Below are positions 52,315-64,000 of a DNA stretch of 64,000 nt, one piece after another. This stretch comes from Sapria himalayana (Eukaryota; Streptophyta; Magnoliopsida; Malpighiales; Rafflesiaceae): NCBI GenBank assembly GCA_029783825.1, contig JAREIK010012177.1, positions 1-64,000 on the forward strand. The letters are read 5' to 3'. Positions within the stretch are counted from its first letter, which is position 1; the number at the start of each line of letters is the position of its first letter. The notes under the pieces were generated by a model. It saw nothing but the letters and a program-made list of their open reading frames with translations. It was not told where the DNA came from and did not search any database. The translations under genes were made by a program, and so were the position numbers.

Positions 52315-53800
52315 TCACAAACTCTGAGCAACCTTGTCATATAAATCATGAGGCAAATTCTGGCTCAAATTGTTTGCAATGAACATCTCAATCTTGTCTT
52401 TGACAGCTTTAGGTGATCCATCAGAATCGGTGACACTGTTGAGATATATAAGAGTAATTTTCATAAGGTTAAGCATGCATGCTTGAGCATGAAGAGACAA
52501 CACATCATTCTAATGCACATTACTGGCCACATCTGCAATGGGAGGATCAAAGGGAAGAAATGGCAATCTAGTTACTTCTCTCAAAGCATATGCATGATGT
52601 CCTAATTTTTCCAACTTGTACACCGAGAGCATTGCCTCTAGCTACCTCAACATAGTTTCTTGCTCTTAAATAAGTTCCCTCTTTTGGGTACTTGCATCAG
52701 GGTAATACTTGTTAGTCTCCAAAATCTCATTTCTAGACTGAATAAGACTAGCAACCCAGCTCTCACTATCAAGTCTGCCATGTGTTAGGGCACAATTTGC
52801 TTTAGAAAGGCACATTTTAGTAGCATCTAGTGCCAAATAGAATGCTCCAACTCTCTTCAAAATTTCAATAGATTTTTCATAAAAACTAGCTTGTTACTGC
52901 TGGTGCACAGCTTCAAGAAGAAACTTTTGCCTTGAACTAAATTCATGCAAAAACCATACCAGTTCACCTTCCTCGCTAGCACCTCTCGGACCAAGTAAAA
53001 GATAAACACCACCATCCCGCAACAACAACTTAGAAAGTAGTTGCTTAAACATCAAACCTCTCTTTCTTTTCTGATCCATGGTACCTCTTTCAATGTCATT
53101 GCATGATCCCCATTACGTAAAAATCCAGCACCATATCACTTGATTAGGCTTGAGGCCTTTGCATGAGCATCCATCACTCCTATTTTCTTTACAATTCCTG
53201 CACCCTCATAAAGAACTCCACAGTCAACCAACACAATTGATATGTGGACAACATCAATATTATATTCCTCGTCTTCAGCTTCTTTGGAAAAATAGATGAC
53301 ATTGGACCATAGCAGTATGCTTAGAAGTAGCACATATGGGTAGACTAGAGGGTCCTTGCCATTTTTGGTCTAGTATGAAGGCTCTAATTTGTTTAAATAA
53401 GTCTACATGTCTTCCAAGCTATATGGTATGTGTCCTTCATGAAAGGCAGTGGCTGAAGATCCACTAAGAGGATCTTGATTTGCTGATAATTTAACCCACA
53501 AAAATCTTTTATAGTATTGAATAATGTTGGTAGATCTCACGGTAAATGATCAATTAGACGGTGCCAACCAGATAATATAGCATAGAGCAATAATTTTTTC
53601 TATCTCATGATATTCATCCTGCCAAGTCCATCACTCTCAGCAACTTTTCACATTCTCTTGAAGCAGAAATTGCTGCATGAACCATGCTCCCAATGTTAAT
53701 CCATTTTGTTAGCAATGGAGCAAATTGTTGGGAAGCACGAGATGACTATTCTACATTTCTTGCTTCATCAAGCAAAAATATATCTGCTGCCACGTCGTGT
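52315..53800 (-). pseudogene. NUP93: NUP93 nucleoporin pseudogene, C-terminal half
   Basis: NUP93 (Nic96 family) is an inner-ring scaffold nucleoporin. Minus-strand pieces follow plant NUP93 in order: QFAPLLTKWI; ECEKLLRV; KKLLLYAILSG; DLPTLFNTI; NKLEPSY; TKNGKDPLVYPY; NIDVVHISIVLVDCGVLYEG (the last near 53230); GVMDAHAKASS; KQLLSKLLLRDGG; EGELVWFLHEFSSRQKFLLE; KSIEILKRVGAF; ILETNKYYPDAS; LEAMLSVYKLEKLG; ALREVTRLPFLPFDPP; and LPHDLYDKVAQSL ending in TGA at 52315-52317, the normal C-terminus. It covers about the last 400-450 of some 860 residues. At least ten in-frame stops and two or more frameshifts are present. About 20 residues are missing between MTLKEVP and MDQKRKR. Several stops replace Gln or Arg codons, as C-to-T change would do. 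Confidence 0.9.
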
Positions 53801-54375
53801 TGATTTGTGCACTTTTTTAATACAAAACTCAGTAGAGAACGAATCCATCTAGCCGCAACTTCTTCAGAACTATTAGCTTCCAACTACATAGAATGATGGT
53901 AATTATAGTTATAGGGATGAAGAAGACCTGTATAGCATAAAAATGATTCATACCTTAAGCTGATAATGATGATTTAAGGTATCATTTAGCGTGAAGATGA
54001 AGAATAAATATAAATTGAAGATTAGGATGAGAATCAACAAACAGGTAGAAAACTATCATGGAGTTTGGAGAGAGATGAATTAGTACTTGCATGTGCTTAC
54101 TTTTCTATTAGTGGTTACTCTGCCATTATCAGTGACATGGATGCATGTATCTATTATTGCACTTCTAACTGGTTCCTTATATGAAGCTTTGATTAGCCAC
54201 GTCAAAGAACATAAAAATGCAACCTAAACCATGAAGTCATGAATCCAAGAAGAAGACATTTAATTTCTAGTAAAATTCATAATGTCATCCAAACTGTCAT
54301 GTAGATTTAAGCATTTAACAAGCATAATTACCAAATTCTTTGAAAACTCTATTGACTTTAAACACTGAGATTATT
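53760..54375 (-). pseudogene. Unidentified coding-like sequence upstream of the NUP93 remnant
   Basis: At about 53780-53880 the minus strand reads SEEVAARWIRSLLSFVLKKC then TNQHDVAADIFLLDEARN. At about 54090-54230 it reads TWLIKASYKEPVRSAIIDTC then IHVTDNGRVTTNRKVST. Both look like genuine protein sequence. They do not clearly match the NUP93 regions expected here, so they may be exons of another captured gene or diverged NUP93. Confidence 0.35.
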
Positions 54376-54384
54376 CTCTTCGCA

Positions 54385-54931
54385 AAGATAAGAAAAATTG
54401 TTTTAAGTGTTTGAATGCCTAGCCCTAGCATTTTTATATTTCAAGAAAACTCAAAAAAAAATGGAAGTAAATATATAGAAAAAAAAGAGAGAAATTAAAA
54501 AGTAAAATAAAAATTATAAAATTTATTAATTTAAAATTTAAAAAAGTAAATACATTTTTATTTAACCAGAAATGAAATTATTTCATAAATAAAATAAATG
54601 TATGTTTAATAATTATTGAAATTGAAATATTTATTTTTTGTAATATTATTTATTAATTAATGAAATTAATTACATAAATAAAAAAATTATTAATGGCTAT
54701 AAAAATGAAGAAACAAAATATTACTAATAACCATGAAAACTGATAATTAGTAATTAAATTTTGATATTAGTTCATAAATTAAAAACATATTATTTAATAT
54801 AACCATAAATAAATTATATAAATGTATAACTATACAAAATTTAACATTTCATATTCTTTATAGTTAATGGATAAATTTATAATATTATTTCATAAATAAA
54901 AATAATAATATGATATTATAAAAAAGTATTT

Positions 54932-54971
<40 letters not shown>

Positions 54972-56435
54972 AGTTATAAATTTTTAATAATTCATATTAT
55001 TTTTAATGAATATAATATGAAATAATTTTAAAGCATAAAATTTCATATTATTTGATATAATTTATAATTATTAAAATTCCAAAATTACTTAAAGTGAGAA
55101 AATCATTAAAAAAAGTTATATTTATTATTTTAATAAAAATGGAATATTAAAAATCTAATAGTAAAAATCTTACTCAAATGTTTAATTCTTATAAATTTTA
55201 GTAAGGACAAAAAATAAAACATGGATTAAATATGCTTAGAGGCAAATTTAATTTTTTTAGGACAAATAAATATTATAAATGGTTTAAATAACTCTTTTTA
55301 AAAACTATAAAGATACTTCAAGTGTTTTTTTAATAACCACATGGAGATATTTTTTTAAAGCATCAATTCTTATGTAATTAAAATATCTATGTATTTATCT
55401 TTAACAATCAATTTATTTTCATTTAAATTTTATAAAAAATTTGAAAATTTATTTTATAATTCAAAAATTTTAAATCTTATATAAATTATTTTTTTAAAAG
55501 TTAGCTATAATCATAAAAAATAATATTTTTAGCTTTAAATAATATTAATATTTACTTGTTTATTCATTAATTCGTATATTTTTATAAATATTTTTTATTT
55601 AATCACATTTAATTATTTTAGCTTTTCATTAGCATAAATTTTTATGTGCTATAATTTATTTATTAAGACATCTTAAAAAATGAATATAATTAAAGAATTA
55701 ATTATTTAATGTTTTTTTAATACAAAAATTTAAATTTCATAATTAAAAATTTTAGAAAAATTTTGCGTATAATTTTTTTAAAATTTTATAATCATTAAAA
55801 TAGTTATTTTAGAAATTATTAATATAATTTTTTATTCGAATTTATATATTTTAGAAAGTATTTATTTATAATATCATATTATTATAATTATATGAGGATA
55901 ATGTGTCTTTTAAGGATCGCTCATCCCTAGACGATGCAAAACATTTAATATACAAAATTACATCAAATATTAAAACAAATAATATATAAAAATTAAAAAA
56001 AAATCAGTATAGACTAGCTACGGAGATAATCTCCAAGCCAAAAAGCTAGTGAAAATTTCCTAGCTAAATGCATATATGTTGTGACAATTTTTATTTAAGG
56101 ACATATCGCTTGAAATTAATAAAAGTTTATAAAAAGAAATTTTGAGATAATTATTTAGTGATGGATTTTGTCTCGATCTAATTAGCTAGGGAAAATCCAC
56201 TGCTAAATACGTTAATAAAATTGACGCCATATTTTTCATGAAAATCTAAAATAATATTAAATAGGAGAATTTTTTAATCAAAAGTTTCCATCTCTAATTG
56301 GTCACAATTCCATCAAAAATTTGTGATTCAATGTAAAATCTAACTCTTGCTATTCCCTAGTTAATCCCTCGCAAATTAGCTAGGAATTTTTTCCTAGCTA
56401 AGTTTTCATTGCGAAATAGATAATTTGATATAGTG
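54385..56435 (-). mobile_element. CACTA-type long right end
   Basis: Homologous in the same order to 12521-14174: TTTTAAGTGTTTGAATGCCT near 54393, AATATGAAATAATTTTAAAGC near 55015, TTAAGGATCGCTCATC near 55911, a few subterminal repeats (TAATTAGCTAGGGAAAATCC near 56178), inverted TAGCTAGG motifs, and the terminus GATATAGTG at 56435. A CACACA/TATATA dinucleotide tract lies at 54935-54972. Satellite resumes within about 10 bp. No transposase is visible. Confidence 0.75.
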
Positions 56436-57254
56436 TTATTGTTTTTATTATTCGTATTCTTCTTATTCTTATTATTTTTATTATTCATCTTATTCTTCTT
56501 AATGTTCTTATTCTTCAAATTTTTGTTATTCCACATATTCTTCTTATTTTTCTTATTATTGTTATTCTTAATATTCTAATTATTTTTATTATTCTTATTT
56601 TTCTTTTACTTCTTCTAAGTCTTCTAATTCTTCTTATTCTTCAAATTCTTCTTATTCTTCTTATTTTCTTATTCTTCTTATTCTTATTCTTATTCTTCTT
56701 TTTTTATTATTCTTCTTCTAATTTTTCTTTTCCTTTTTAATCTTTTTATTCTTCATTTTTTTATTTTTGTTCTTTTTATTTTTTTTTTGTTCATTTTCTT
56801 CTTATTCTTGTTTTTATTCTTTTTTTCTTTTTCTTCTTTTCTTATTTTTATTCTTATTATTCATCATATTCTTCTTATTTTTTTACTTATTCTTCTTAAT
56901 TTTTCTTATTCTTCTTATTTTAATAATTCTTCTTATTAATCTTTTTCTTCTAATTCTTCATATTTTTGTTTTTCTTCTTATTTTTTTATTCTTATTATTC
57001 ATGTAATTCTTCTTATTCTTCTAATTTTTCTTATTCTTTTATTCTTCTTAATCTTTTTATTTTACTTATTCTTCTTATACTTTTAAATTTTTATATTTTC
57101 TTTTTCTTTTTATTTTTCATATTCTTATTATTTATCTTATTCTTATTATTAGTCTTTTTATTCTTATTCTTTTATAATTTGTTTTATTATTATTATTATT
57201 ATTATTATTCTATTTATTCTTCTTATTCATAGTATTCTTCTTTTTTTATTTTTT

Positions 57255-57385
57255 TATTTTTTTATTATTTTTATTATTTTTACTATTTTTATTATTTTTA
57301 TTATTTTTATTATTTTTATTATTTTTATTATTTTTATTATTTTTATTATTTTTATTATTTTTATTATTTTTATTATTTTTATTAT
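57255..57385. repeat. ATTATTTTT variant domain, 9-bp period
   Basis: About 14 near-identical TTATTATTT(T) units in tandem, the most homogeneous stretch of this block. Confidence 0.88.
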
Positions 57386-57944
57386 TCTTCATATTCTTTT
57401 TATTTTTCTTATTATTCTTATTCTTCTAATTCATTTTATTAAAATATTTTTATAATTATTCTTATTTTTCTTATTCTTATATTTTTTGTTATTCTTGTTA
57501 TTCTAATTATTCTTCTTATTATTTTTATTATTCTCTTTCTTCTATTTCTTCTTATTCTTCTTATTCTTCTTATTTTTCTTATTTTTCTTATTCTACATAT
57601 CCATCATATTCTTCATATCATTCTTATTCTTTTTTTATTCTTATTTAGTAGTATTATTATTAATATTATTCTTCCTATTCTTTTTATTCTACTTATTCTT
57701 CTTAATTTTCTTTTTATTTTTATTTTTATTAATTTTATTCTTCATATTCATCTTATTTTTTTATTCTTTTATTAGTCTTCTTATAATTCTTATTCTTATT
57801 TTTCAACTTTTCTTGTTACTCTTCTTATTTTTTATTATCTTTTTCTTCTTATTCTTCTTATTCTTTTTTTTATTCTTATTATTCTTCTAATTTTTCTTTT
57901 TCTGCTTATTCTTCTTTTTTTTCTTTTTTTTCATTTTATTCTTC

Positions 57945-58395
57945 TCCTCCTCCTCCTCCATTTTATTCTTCTCTTTCTTCTCTTTCTTCTATTTCTTCTC
58001 CTTCTTCTCCTTCTTCACCTGCTTCTCCTTCTTCACCTTCTTCTCATTCTTCTCCTTCTTCTCATTCTTCTCCTTCTTCTCATTCTTCTCCTTCTTCTCA
58101 TTCTTCTCCTTCTTCTCCTTCTTCACCTTCTTCTCATCCTTCTCCTTCTTCTCCTTCTTCTCCTCCTCCTCCTTCTTCTTCTTCTTCTTCTTCTCCTTCT
58201 CCTTCTTCTCCTTCTTCTCCTTCTTCTCCTTCTTCTCCTTCATCTCCTTCTTCTTCTCCTTCTTCTCCTTCTTCTCCTTATTCTCCTTCTTCCACTTCCT
58301 CTCTTTCTTCTCCTTCTTCTCATTCTTCTCTTTCTTCTCTTTCTTCACCTTCTTCTATTTCTTCTATTTCTTCTATGTCTACTCTTTCTTCTCTT
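57945..58395. repeat. CTTCTCCTT variant domain of the satellite
   Basis: The unit becomes CTTCTCCTT, with CTTCTCATT and CTTCACCTT variants, in strict 9-bp steps. This raises the C content and makes the tract nearly pure pyrimidine on +. The minus strand gives a 119-codon Lys/Glu-rich artefactual frame. Confidence 0.9.
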
Positions 58396-61300
58396 TCTTC
58401 TTTTACTTCTTTTTTCTTTTTCTCCTTTTCTTTTTTTTATTCTTATTATTCATATTTTTCCTTTTCTTTTTATTTTTTTATTCTTCTTATTCATATTATT
58501 ATTCATTTTGTTCATTTTCTTATTTTAATTCTTTGTCTTCTAATTCTTCTTACTCTTCTTATTCTTCAGGTTATTATCATTATTATTATTTTTTTCTTCT
58601 TATTATTCTTTTTTATTCTTTTTTATTTTTCTTATTCTTCTTTTAGTTCTTAATCTTTTAATAATTATTATTTTTCTTATTCTTCTTATTCATTTTATTC
58701 TTTTTATTCTTCTTATTGTTCCTATTCTTCTTATTCTTGTAATTTTATTATTTATTTTTTTTTTCTTCTTAGTTTTTTTTATTATTCTTATTATTTTTAT
58801 TTCATATTCTTCTAATTTATCTTATTCTTATTATTATTCTTATTATTATTTTTCATTTTATTCAACTTTTTCTTATTATTTTTTTTCTTTATTCTACTTT
58901 TTCTACATATTCTTATAATTCTTCTATTTTTTATTATTTTTTAATTCTTCTAATTATTCTTATTTTTCATATTTTTCTTTTTTTTCTTATTATGCTTATT
59001 TTTCTTATTCTTTATATCCTTCATATTCTTCTTATTTTTTTATTCTTCTTATGCTTTATATTCTTCTAATTCTTAATATTTTTCTAATTCTACTTATTAT
59101 TATTATTTTTATTATTTTACTTATTCTTCTTATTTCTTCTTTTTATTTTTTTTTAATTCTTCTTATTTTTCTTATTCTTCTTATTATTCTGATTCTTATT
59201 ATTCATTTTATTTTTATTATTCATCTTTTCTTATTATTCTTATTATTTTTATTCTTTCTATTATTATTATTATTCTTATTCTTCTCATACTTCATATTCT
59301 TCTTATTCTTCATATTCTTCTTATTCTTCTTAAACTTTCTATTTTTCTTATTCTTCTTATTTTTTTATCTTATTATTCATATGATTCTACTTATTCTTTT
59401 ATTTTACTTATTCTTCTTATTTTTCTGATTGTTATTATTATTCATATTATTCTTACTATCCTTATTATTCTTATTCTTTTATTTTTTGTATTCTACTTAT
59501 TCTTATTATTATTCATATTCTCTTTATTCTTCTTATTCTTAATATTCTTCTTATTTTTATTATTTTTCTTATTCTTCTGATTCATCTTATTCTCCTTATT
59601 CTTTTTATTCTTATTATTTATATTCTTTTTATTATTATTATTCTTGTTATTCTTATTATTCTTCTTATTCTTCTTTTTGTTTTTATTATTATCTTTCTTT
59701 TAATTATTCTTATTCTACTTATTCTTCTTATTCTTTTATTATTCTTATCTTTCTTATTCTATAGATCCTTCATATTCTTCATATTTTTTTATTATATTAA
59801 TTTTTTATTCTTATTAATCTTATTGTTCATCTTATTCTATTTATTATACATATTCTTCTTATTTTTCTTATTATTATTATTATTTTAATTTTAATTTTTA
59901 TTCTTCTTATTTATCTTATTCTTTTTTATTCTTCTCATACTTCTTATTCTTATATTCATCTTTTTTTTCTTACTTTCTTATTCTTTATATTATCTTTATT
60001 CTTCTTATTGTTCTTATTCTTCTTTTTCTAATTTTTATTTTTATTCTTCTCATTCTTCTAATTTTTCTATTTCTTATTATTCTTATTTTTATTTATTTTC
60101 TTATTTTTGATTTTTTCTTTTTCTTCTTTTCTTCTTTTCTTCTTTTTATTCTTATTATTAATATTCTGCTTTTTATTTTTATCCTTCTTATACTTTTTAT
60201 TATTATTATTATTATTATTTTTTCTATATTTTTTGCTTTTCTTCTTTCTCTTCTTATTTTCCATACTCTTCTTATTCTCCTAACTCTTCTTATTCTTCAT
60301 ATTATTATTTTTATTTTTTATTTTTATTCTTTTTTAATTTTCTTATTCATTTTATTATTCTTTTACTCCTTATTCATGTAATAATTTTTATTTTTTTTTA
60401 TACTTTTTAATCTTTATATTCTTCTTATTCTTTGTATTTTTTTATTCTTCTAATTCTACTTATACTTTTTTTATTCTTCTTATTCTTGTTATTCCTTATT
60501 CTTCTATTTATTTTCTTGTTATTATTCTTATTAGTCTTTTTCTCCTTCTTCATCTCTTTCTTTTTATTTTTTTTATTCTACTTGTTCTAATTATTCTTCT
60601 TTTTCTTTTTATTCTACTATTTTTTTATCCTTCTAATTCTTCTATTTATTCATGTTTTTATTATTCTTGTATTTACTCATTCTTATTATATTTCCTATTC
60701 TTCATAACCATCCTATTCTTCTTATTTTTTTATTCATCTTATACATTATATTATTTTTATTGTTCTTATTTTTATTATTCTTCTTTTTCTTCTTATTCTT
60801 CTTGTTCTTATTATTCTTTTTTTTCATCTTATTCTTCTTAGTCTTCTTATTCTTCTTATTCTTCTTATTCTTCTTATTTTTATTAATTTATTATTCTTTT
60901 TATTCTTCTTATTCTTTTTATTCGTCTTATTCTTCTTATTATTTTTATTTTATTTTTATTCTTATTCTTCATATTCTTCTTATACTTCTTATTATTCAAA
61001 TTATTCTATTATTCTTATTCTTCCTATTCTTCATATCCTTTCTATTCTTCTTATTCTTCTTTCTTTCTTATTCTTATTATTCTTATTAATCTTATTAATC
61101 TTATTATTCTTTTTTATTCTAATTATTCTTCTTATTTTTCTGATTATTATTATTATTGTTATTCTTCTTATTTGTCTTTTTCTTCTTATTTTTTTTATTC
61201 TTCTAATTCTTCTAATTCTTCTTATTCATCTTCTTTTTCTAATTCTTCTTATACTTTTTTTATCTTTATTCTTCTTATTTTTCTTATTGTTGTTATTTTT

Positions 61301-61560
61301 TTTATTCTTCTTATTCTTCTTTTTGTTTTTATTCTTCTTTTTTTCTAATTTTCAATTTCTTCTTAACAACTTATTCTTATTTTTATTCTATTTTTTCTTT
61401 TTTATATTTTTTCTTTTCCTTCTTATTCTTCATATTCTTATTTTTATTTTTTATTCTTTTTATTCTTCTTATTTTTCATATTCTTCTTATTCTTTTTTTT
61501 TTTTCATTTTCTTGTTTTTTTCTTTCTCTTTTTATTTTTCTAACTCTTCTTATTATTCTT

Positions 61561-61590
61561 AATAATAATAATAATATTATTATTATTATT
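61561..61590. repeat. 30-bp perfect palindrome, second copy
   Basis: (AAT)5(ATT)5, identical to 591-620 and likewise preceded by CTT. Confidence 0.9.
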
Positions 61591-62415
61591 TTTGTTCTTC
61601 TTCTTATTCTTTTTATTCTTTTTATTTTTCTTATTCTTATTATTCTTGTTTTATTTCTTATTCTTCTAATTATTATTATTATTATTATTTTTCTTATTCT
61701 TTTATTCTTATTATTCTGTTTATTCTTCTAATTATACTTATTCTTTTTATTATTTGTATTCTTCTTATTCTTCTTTAAATATGTAGTCTTCTTATTCTTT
61801 TTTGTTATTCTTATTTTGTTATTATTATTATTATTTATTTCTCCTTATTCAACTTTTTCTTCTTATTTTATTTATTTATTCTACTTTTTCTTTATATTTT
61901 CTTATTCTTCTATTTCTTCTAATTATTCTTATATTTCTTATTCTCATATTTTTCATATTCTCATATTTTTCATATTCTTCATATTCTTCTCAATCTTCCT
62001 ATTTTTCATATCCTTCCTATTCTTCTTATTCTTCCACTTCTCATATTTCTTCTATTTCTTCTTATTCTTCATATTCTTTATTTTCTTTGTATTCTTCTTA
62101 TTTTTCTTATTTTTCATATTCTTATTTTTCTAATATATTTCCTTATTAATCTTTTTATTTTTATTATTCTTCATATTTTCTTATTATTATTATTATTCTT
62201 ATTCTTCTTATTATTTTTATTCTTCTTATTATTTTGATTCTTGTTATTATTCTAATTCTTTTTATTTTTCTTACTCTTCGTATCTTTTTATTCTTTTGAT
62301 TCTTTTATTCTCATATTCTTCTAGTTCTTCTTATACTTTTTATTATTCTAATTCATCTTATTCTTCTCATTCTTCTAATTATTCTAATTCTTTTTATTCT
62401 TCTTTTTTTATTTTT

Positions 62416-63363
62416 GAAAGTTTATTTTATTATTATAACACTCTCTTTTGGCGGAGGACTACTTTAGTACAATCTAAGAAACTACACTTAACCCATTTAC
62501 AACCTTCTATTTTCTAAAAATAAAATTAACGAAATAACAAAAATATTGAAATTTGTTAGTTCTTCCTTGCCCAGAATCTATTCTAATTTAGAAAATGTTC
62601 TGCCTTTCCCTTTTTACGAGCTCGCCTTATACTTCTAATTTTTCCATTTTGCTCCACTTTGCTCCACGACAGTCTTTAGATCCTCATAAATTAGTTTCTA
62701 TTTTCTTCCACCTACTACTTCCTGCTATTTAAAAACAAAGAAAAAAAAATAGCAAGATAACATAGTTAGCAGTAACAGCATTCTACCTCTTACTTTGTCC
62801 TCTTGCTATAAGCAATTTTATTTCCTACTACCTCTTCTCCCTCTTGTTTGTTACTTCCTCTATTTTTATCATGCCCTTACAATAAAAGCAACAAAATCAC
62901 AACAGCAGCAATACTAGCAAAGCACATCTCACATGACCGGGATGTGATTTATATAGTTTGCACGGGCCTCCCATCGGACCAAATTCTACTCAAATGGCTG
63001 TTGCTTTATTCTACTGATAAACTATTTTACTGCTGAACTTTTAATTCCAGGACAATAGAACTCACTTTCTATATATCCCTAACCTGATATTATCCTACCT
63101 TAATTCTTTCTTGCAAAACAGACAGCACAATTATCCATACCAATATTTTTATCAATATTATTTTTATCCCCCCCATTTTCCCTTCAATTTTATTTTATCA
63201 ATATTAATAACCACCAGGACACTTGATCCCTTATGGTGTTGTCTTTTTATGTTTGTATTACTAACCTGCAAACAAGCAATGTTTGACTAATTTCATGCCG
63301 CACCCATTTACCCCTTATCTCCTTTCCCTCCCTTTGCAAACCTCATAAATCAAAAATAGATAG
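62416..63363 (-). mobile_element. LINE-like 3' tail inserted in satellite
   Basis: Read on the minus strand, the low-coordinate end has TTGTACTAAAGTAGTCCTCC, then GCCAAAAGAGAGTG, TAATAATAAAATAAAC and an A-rich run merging with the satellite. This is the layout of a plant LINE 3' UTR with a tail. The CACATC...GACCGGGATGTG motif near 62921 is shared with the 3' side of the LINE at 14190-17340. No RT coding is present, so it would be a strongly 5'-truncated copy. Satellite lies on both sides. Confidence 0.5.
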
Positions 63364-64000
63364 ATGCTTTTTATTCTTCTAATTCTTCTTAATGTTCTTC
63401 TTTTTTTTTCTTCTAATTGTTCTTATTCTTTTAATTCTTCTAATTCTTCTAATTCTTTTAATTCTTCTAATTCTTCTTATTCTTCTTATTCTTCTTATAC
63501 TTCTTATTCTTCTTATTCTTCTTATTCATCTTATTCTTCTTATTCTTTTTATTCATTTTCTTCTTTTTATTCTTCTTATTCTTCTTACTTTTCTTACTCT
63601 ACTTATTCTTCTTATTCTTCATGTTCTTCTTATTCTTCATGTTCTTCTTATTCTTCTTATTTTTCATGTTCTTCTTATTCTTCTTATTCTTCATGTTCTT
63701 TTTATTCTTCTTTTTCTTCTTATTCATCATATTCTTCTTATTTTTCTTATTCTTCTTATTCAACATATTCTTTATAGTCTTTTTAATCTTTTTATTCTTC
63801 TAATTCTTTTTTTATTCTTATTCTTCTAATTATTCTTATTTTTCTTTACTTCTTATTATTCTTATTATTATAAGTCTTTAATTCTTCTTATTCTGCTTAT
63901 TTTTCGAATTTTTGTTATTCTACTTATTTTTCTTATTCTTCCTATTCTGCTTATTCTTCTTTTCTTCTTATTTTTCTTATTCTATTTATACTTCTTATTT
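63364..64000. repeat. 9-bp satellite array, block 5 (cut by window end)
   Basis: Relatively pure CTTCTTATT and CTTCTAATT units. At about 63611-63700 a CATGTT variant recurs at spacings of 18 and 27 bp, that is, multiples of the basic unit, suggesting a short higher-order repeat. Confidence 0.92.

Larger units (their letters stand above)
56436..62415. repeat. 9-bp satellite array, block 4
   Basis: The longest block, degenerate CTTCTTATT. It contains an ATTATTTTT variant domain at about 57255-57385, a CTTCTCCTT variant domain at about 57945-58395, and a second copy of the 30-bp palindrome at 61561-61590. Right border: the T-rich end of a LINE-like tail. Confidence 0.92.

Noticed and set aside
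51834..52349. 171-codon Ser/Leu/Pro-rich minus-strand frame
   Set aside because: Translation of a GA/CT microsatellite tract; no protein family features.
22223..56435. A single 34-kb CACTA element spanning both matching long ends
   Set aside because: It would have to contain a whole satellite block and another CACTA left end at 45232. Separate elements, or a composite, are simpler. It is not excluded.

Overview
The window looks like a heterochromatic, repeat-dominated stretch of a flowering-plant nuclear genome. It is extremely AT-rich. It carries CACTA-type DNA transposon termini, antisense L1-type LINE fragments that include a plant-style RNase H domain, a tRNA-derived SINE, and broken copies of plant housekeeping genes: an ADP-ribosylation factor, nucleoporin NUP93, and an Enhancer-of-polycomb-like protein. 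I found no intact protein-coding gene, no tRNA or rRNA gene and no CRISPR array. The species cannot be named from this sequence.

Layout. Five blocks of one simple-sequence family, consensus CTTCTTATT (9 bp), occupy about 82-1791, 17410-22216, 39325-45228, 56436-62415 and 63364-64000, roughly 19 kb in total. All five have the pyrimidine-rich strand on +. Between them lie four non-satellite segments. Segment 1 (1792-17410) holds a CACTA left end, a 23-bp TA-rich minisatellite, an Enhancer-of-polycomb-like (EPL1) exon fragment, a 9.2-kb CACTA-type element with TIRs of about 1.5 kb (4960-14174), and an antisense LINE with RT and RNase H. The 9.2-kb element contains a second EPL1 exon fragment and a TATAGTTATA-rich satellite that was split by an ARF1 retrocopy. 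Segment 2 (22223-39325) holds a CACTA left end with over 1 kb of tandem subterminal repeats, a (GAAATAAAT)n array, further TA satellite in both orientations, a second copy of the EPL1-containing block, SINEs, and an antisense LINE with only the endonuclease half. Segment 3 (45232-56435) is flanked by satellite on both sides, starts with a CACTA left end and finishes with a long CACTA right end. Its interior carries gene-derived sequence, chiefly a decayed NUP93 C-terminal half. Segment 4 (62416-63363) resembles the 3' tail of a LINE inserted in satellite.

Interpretation. The 9-bp satellite and CACTA-type elements seem to share this locus: three CACTA left ends and one right end lie at or within about 10 bp of a satellite border. 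The satellite shows local variant domains, including one rich in CpG and one of CTTCTCCTT type, which suggests local amplification. The gene fragments carry premature stops, many of the kind expected from C-to-T change at methylated cytosines. The very long plus-strand open frames (up to 557 codons) are by-products of a 9-bp repeat that lacks stop codons and should not be annotated as genes.
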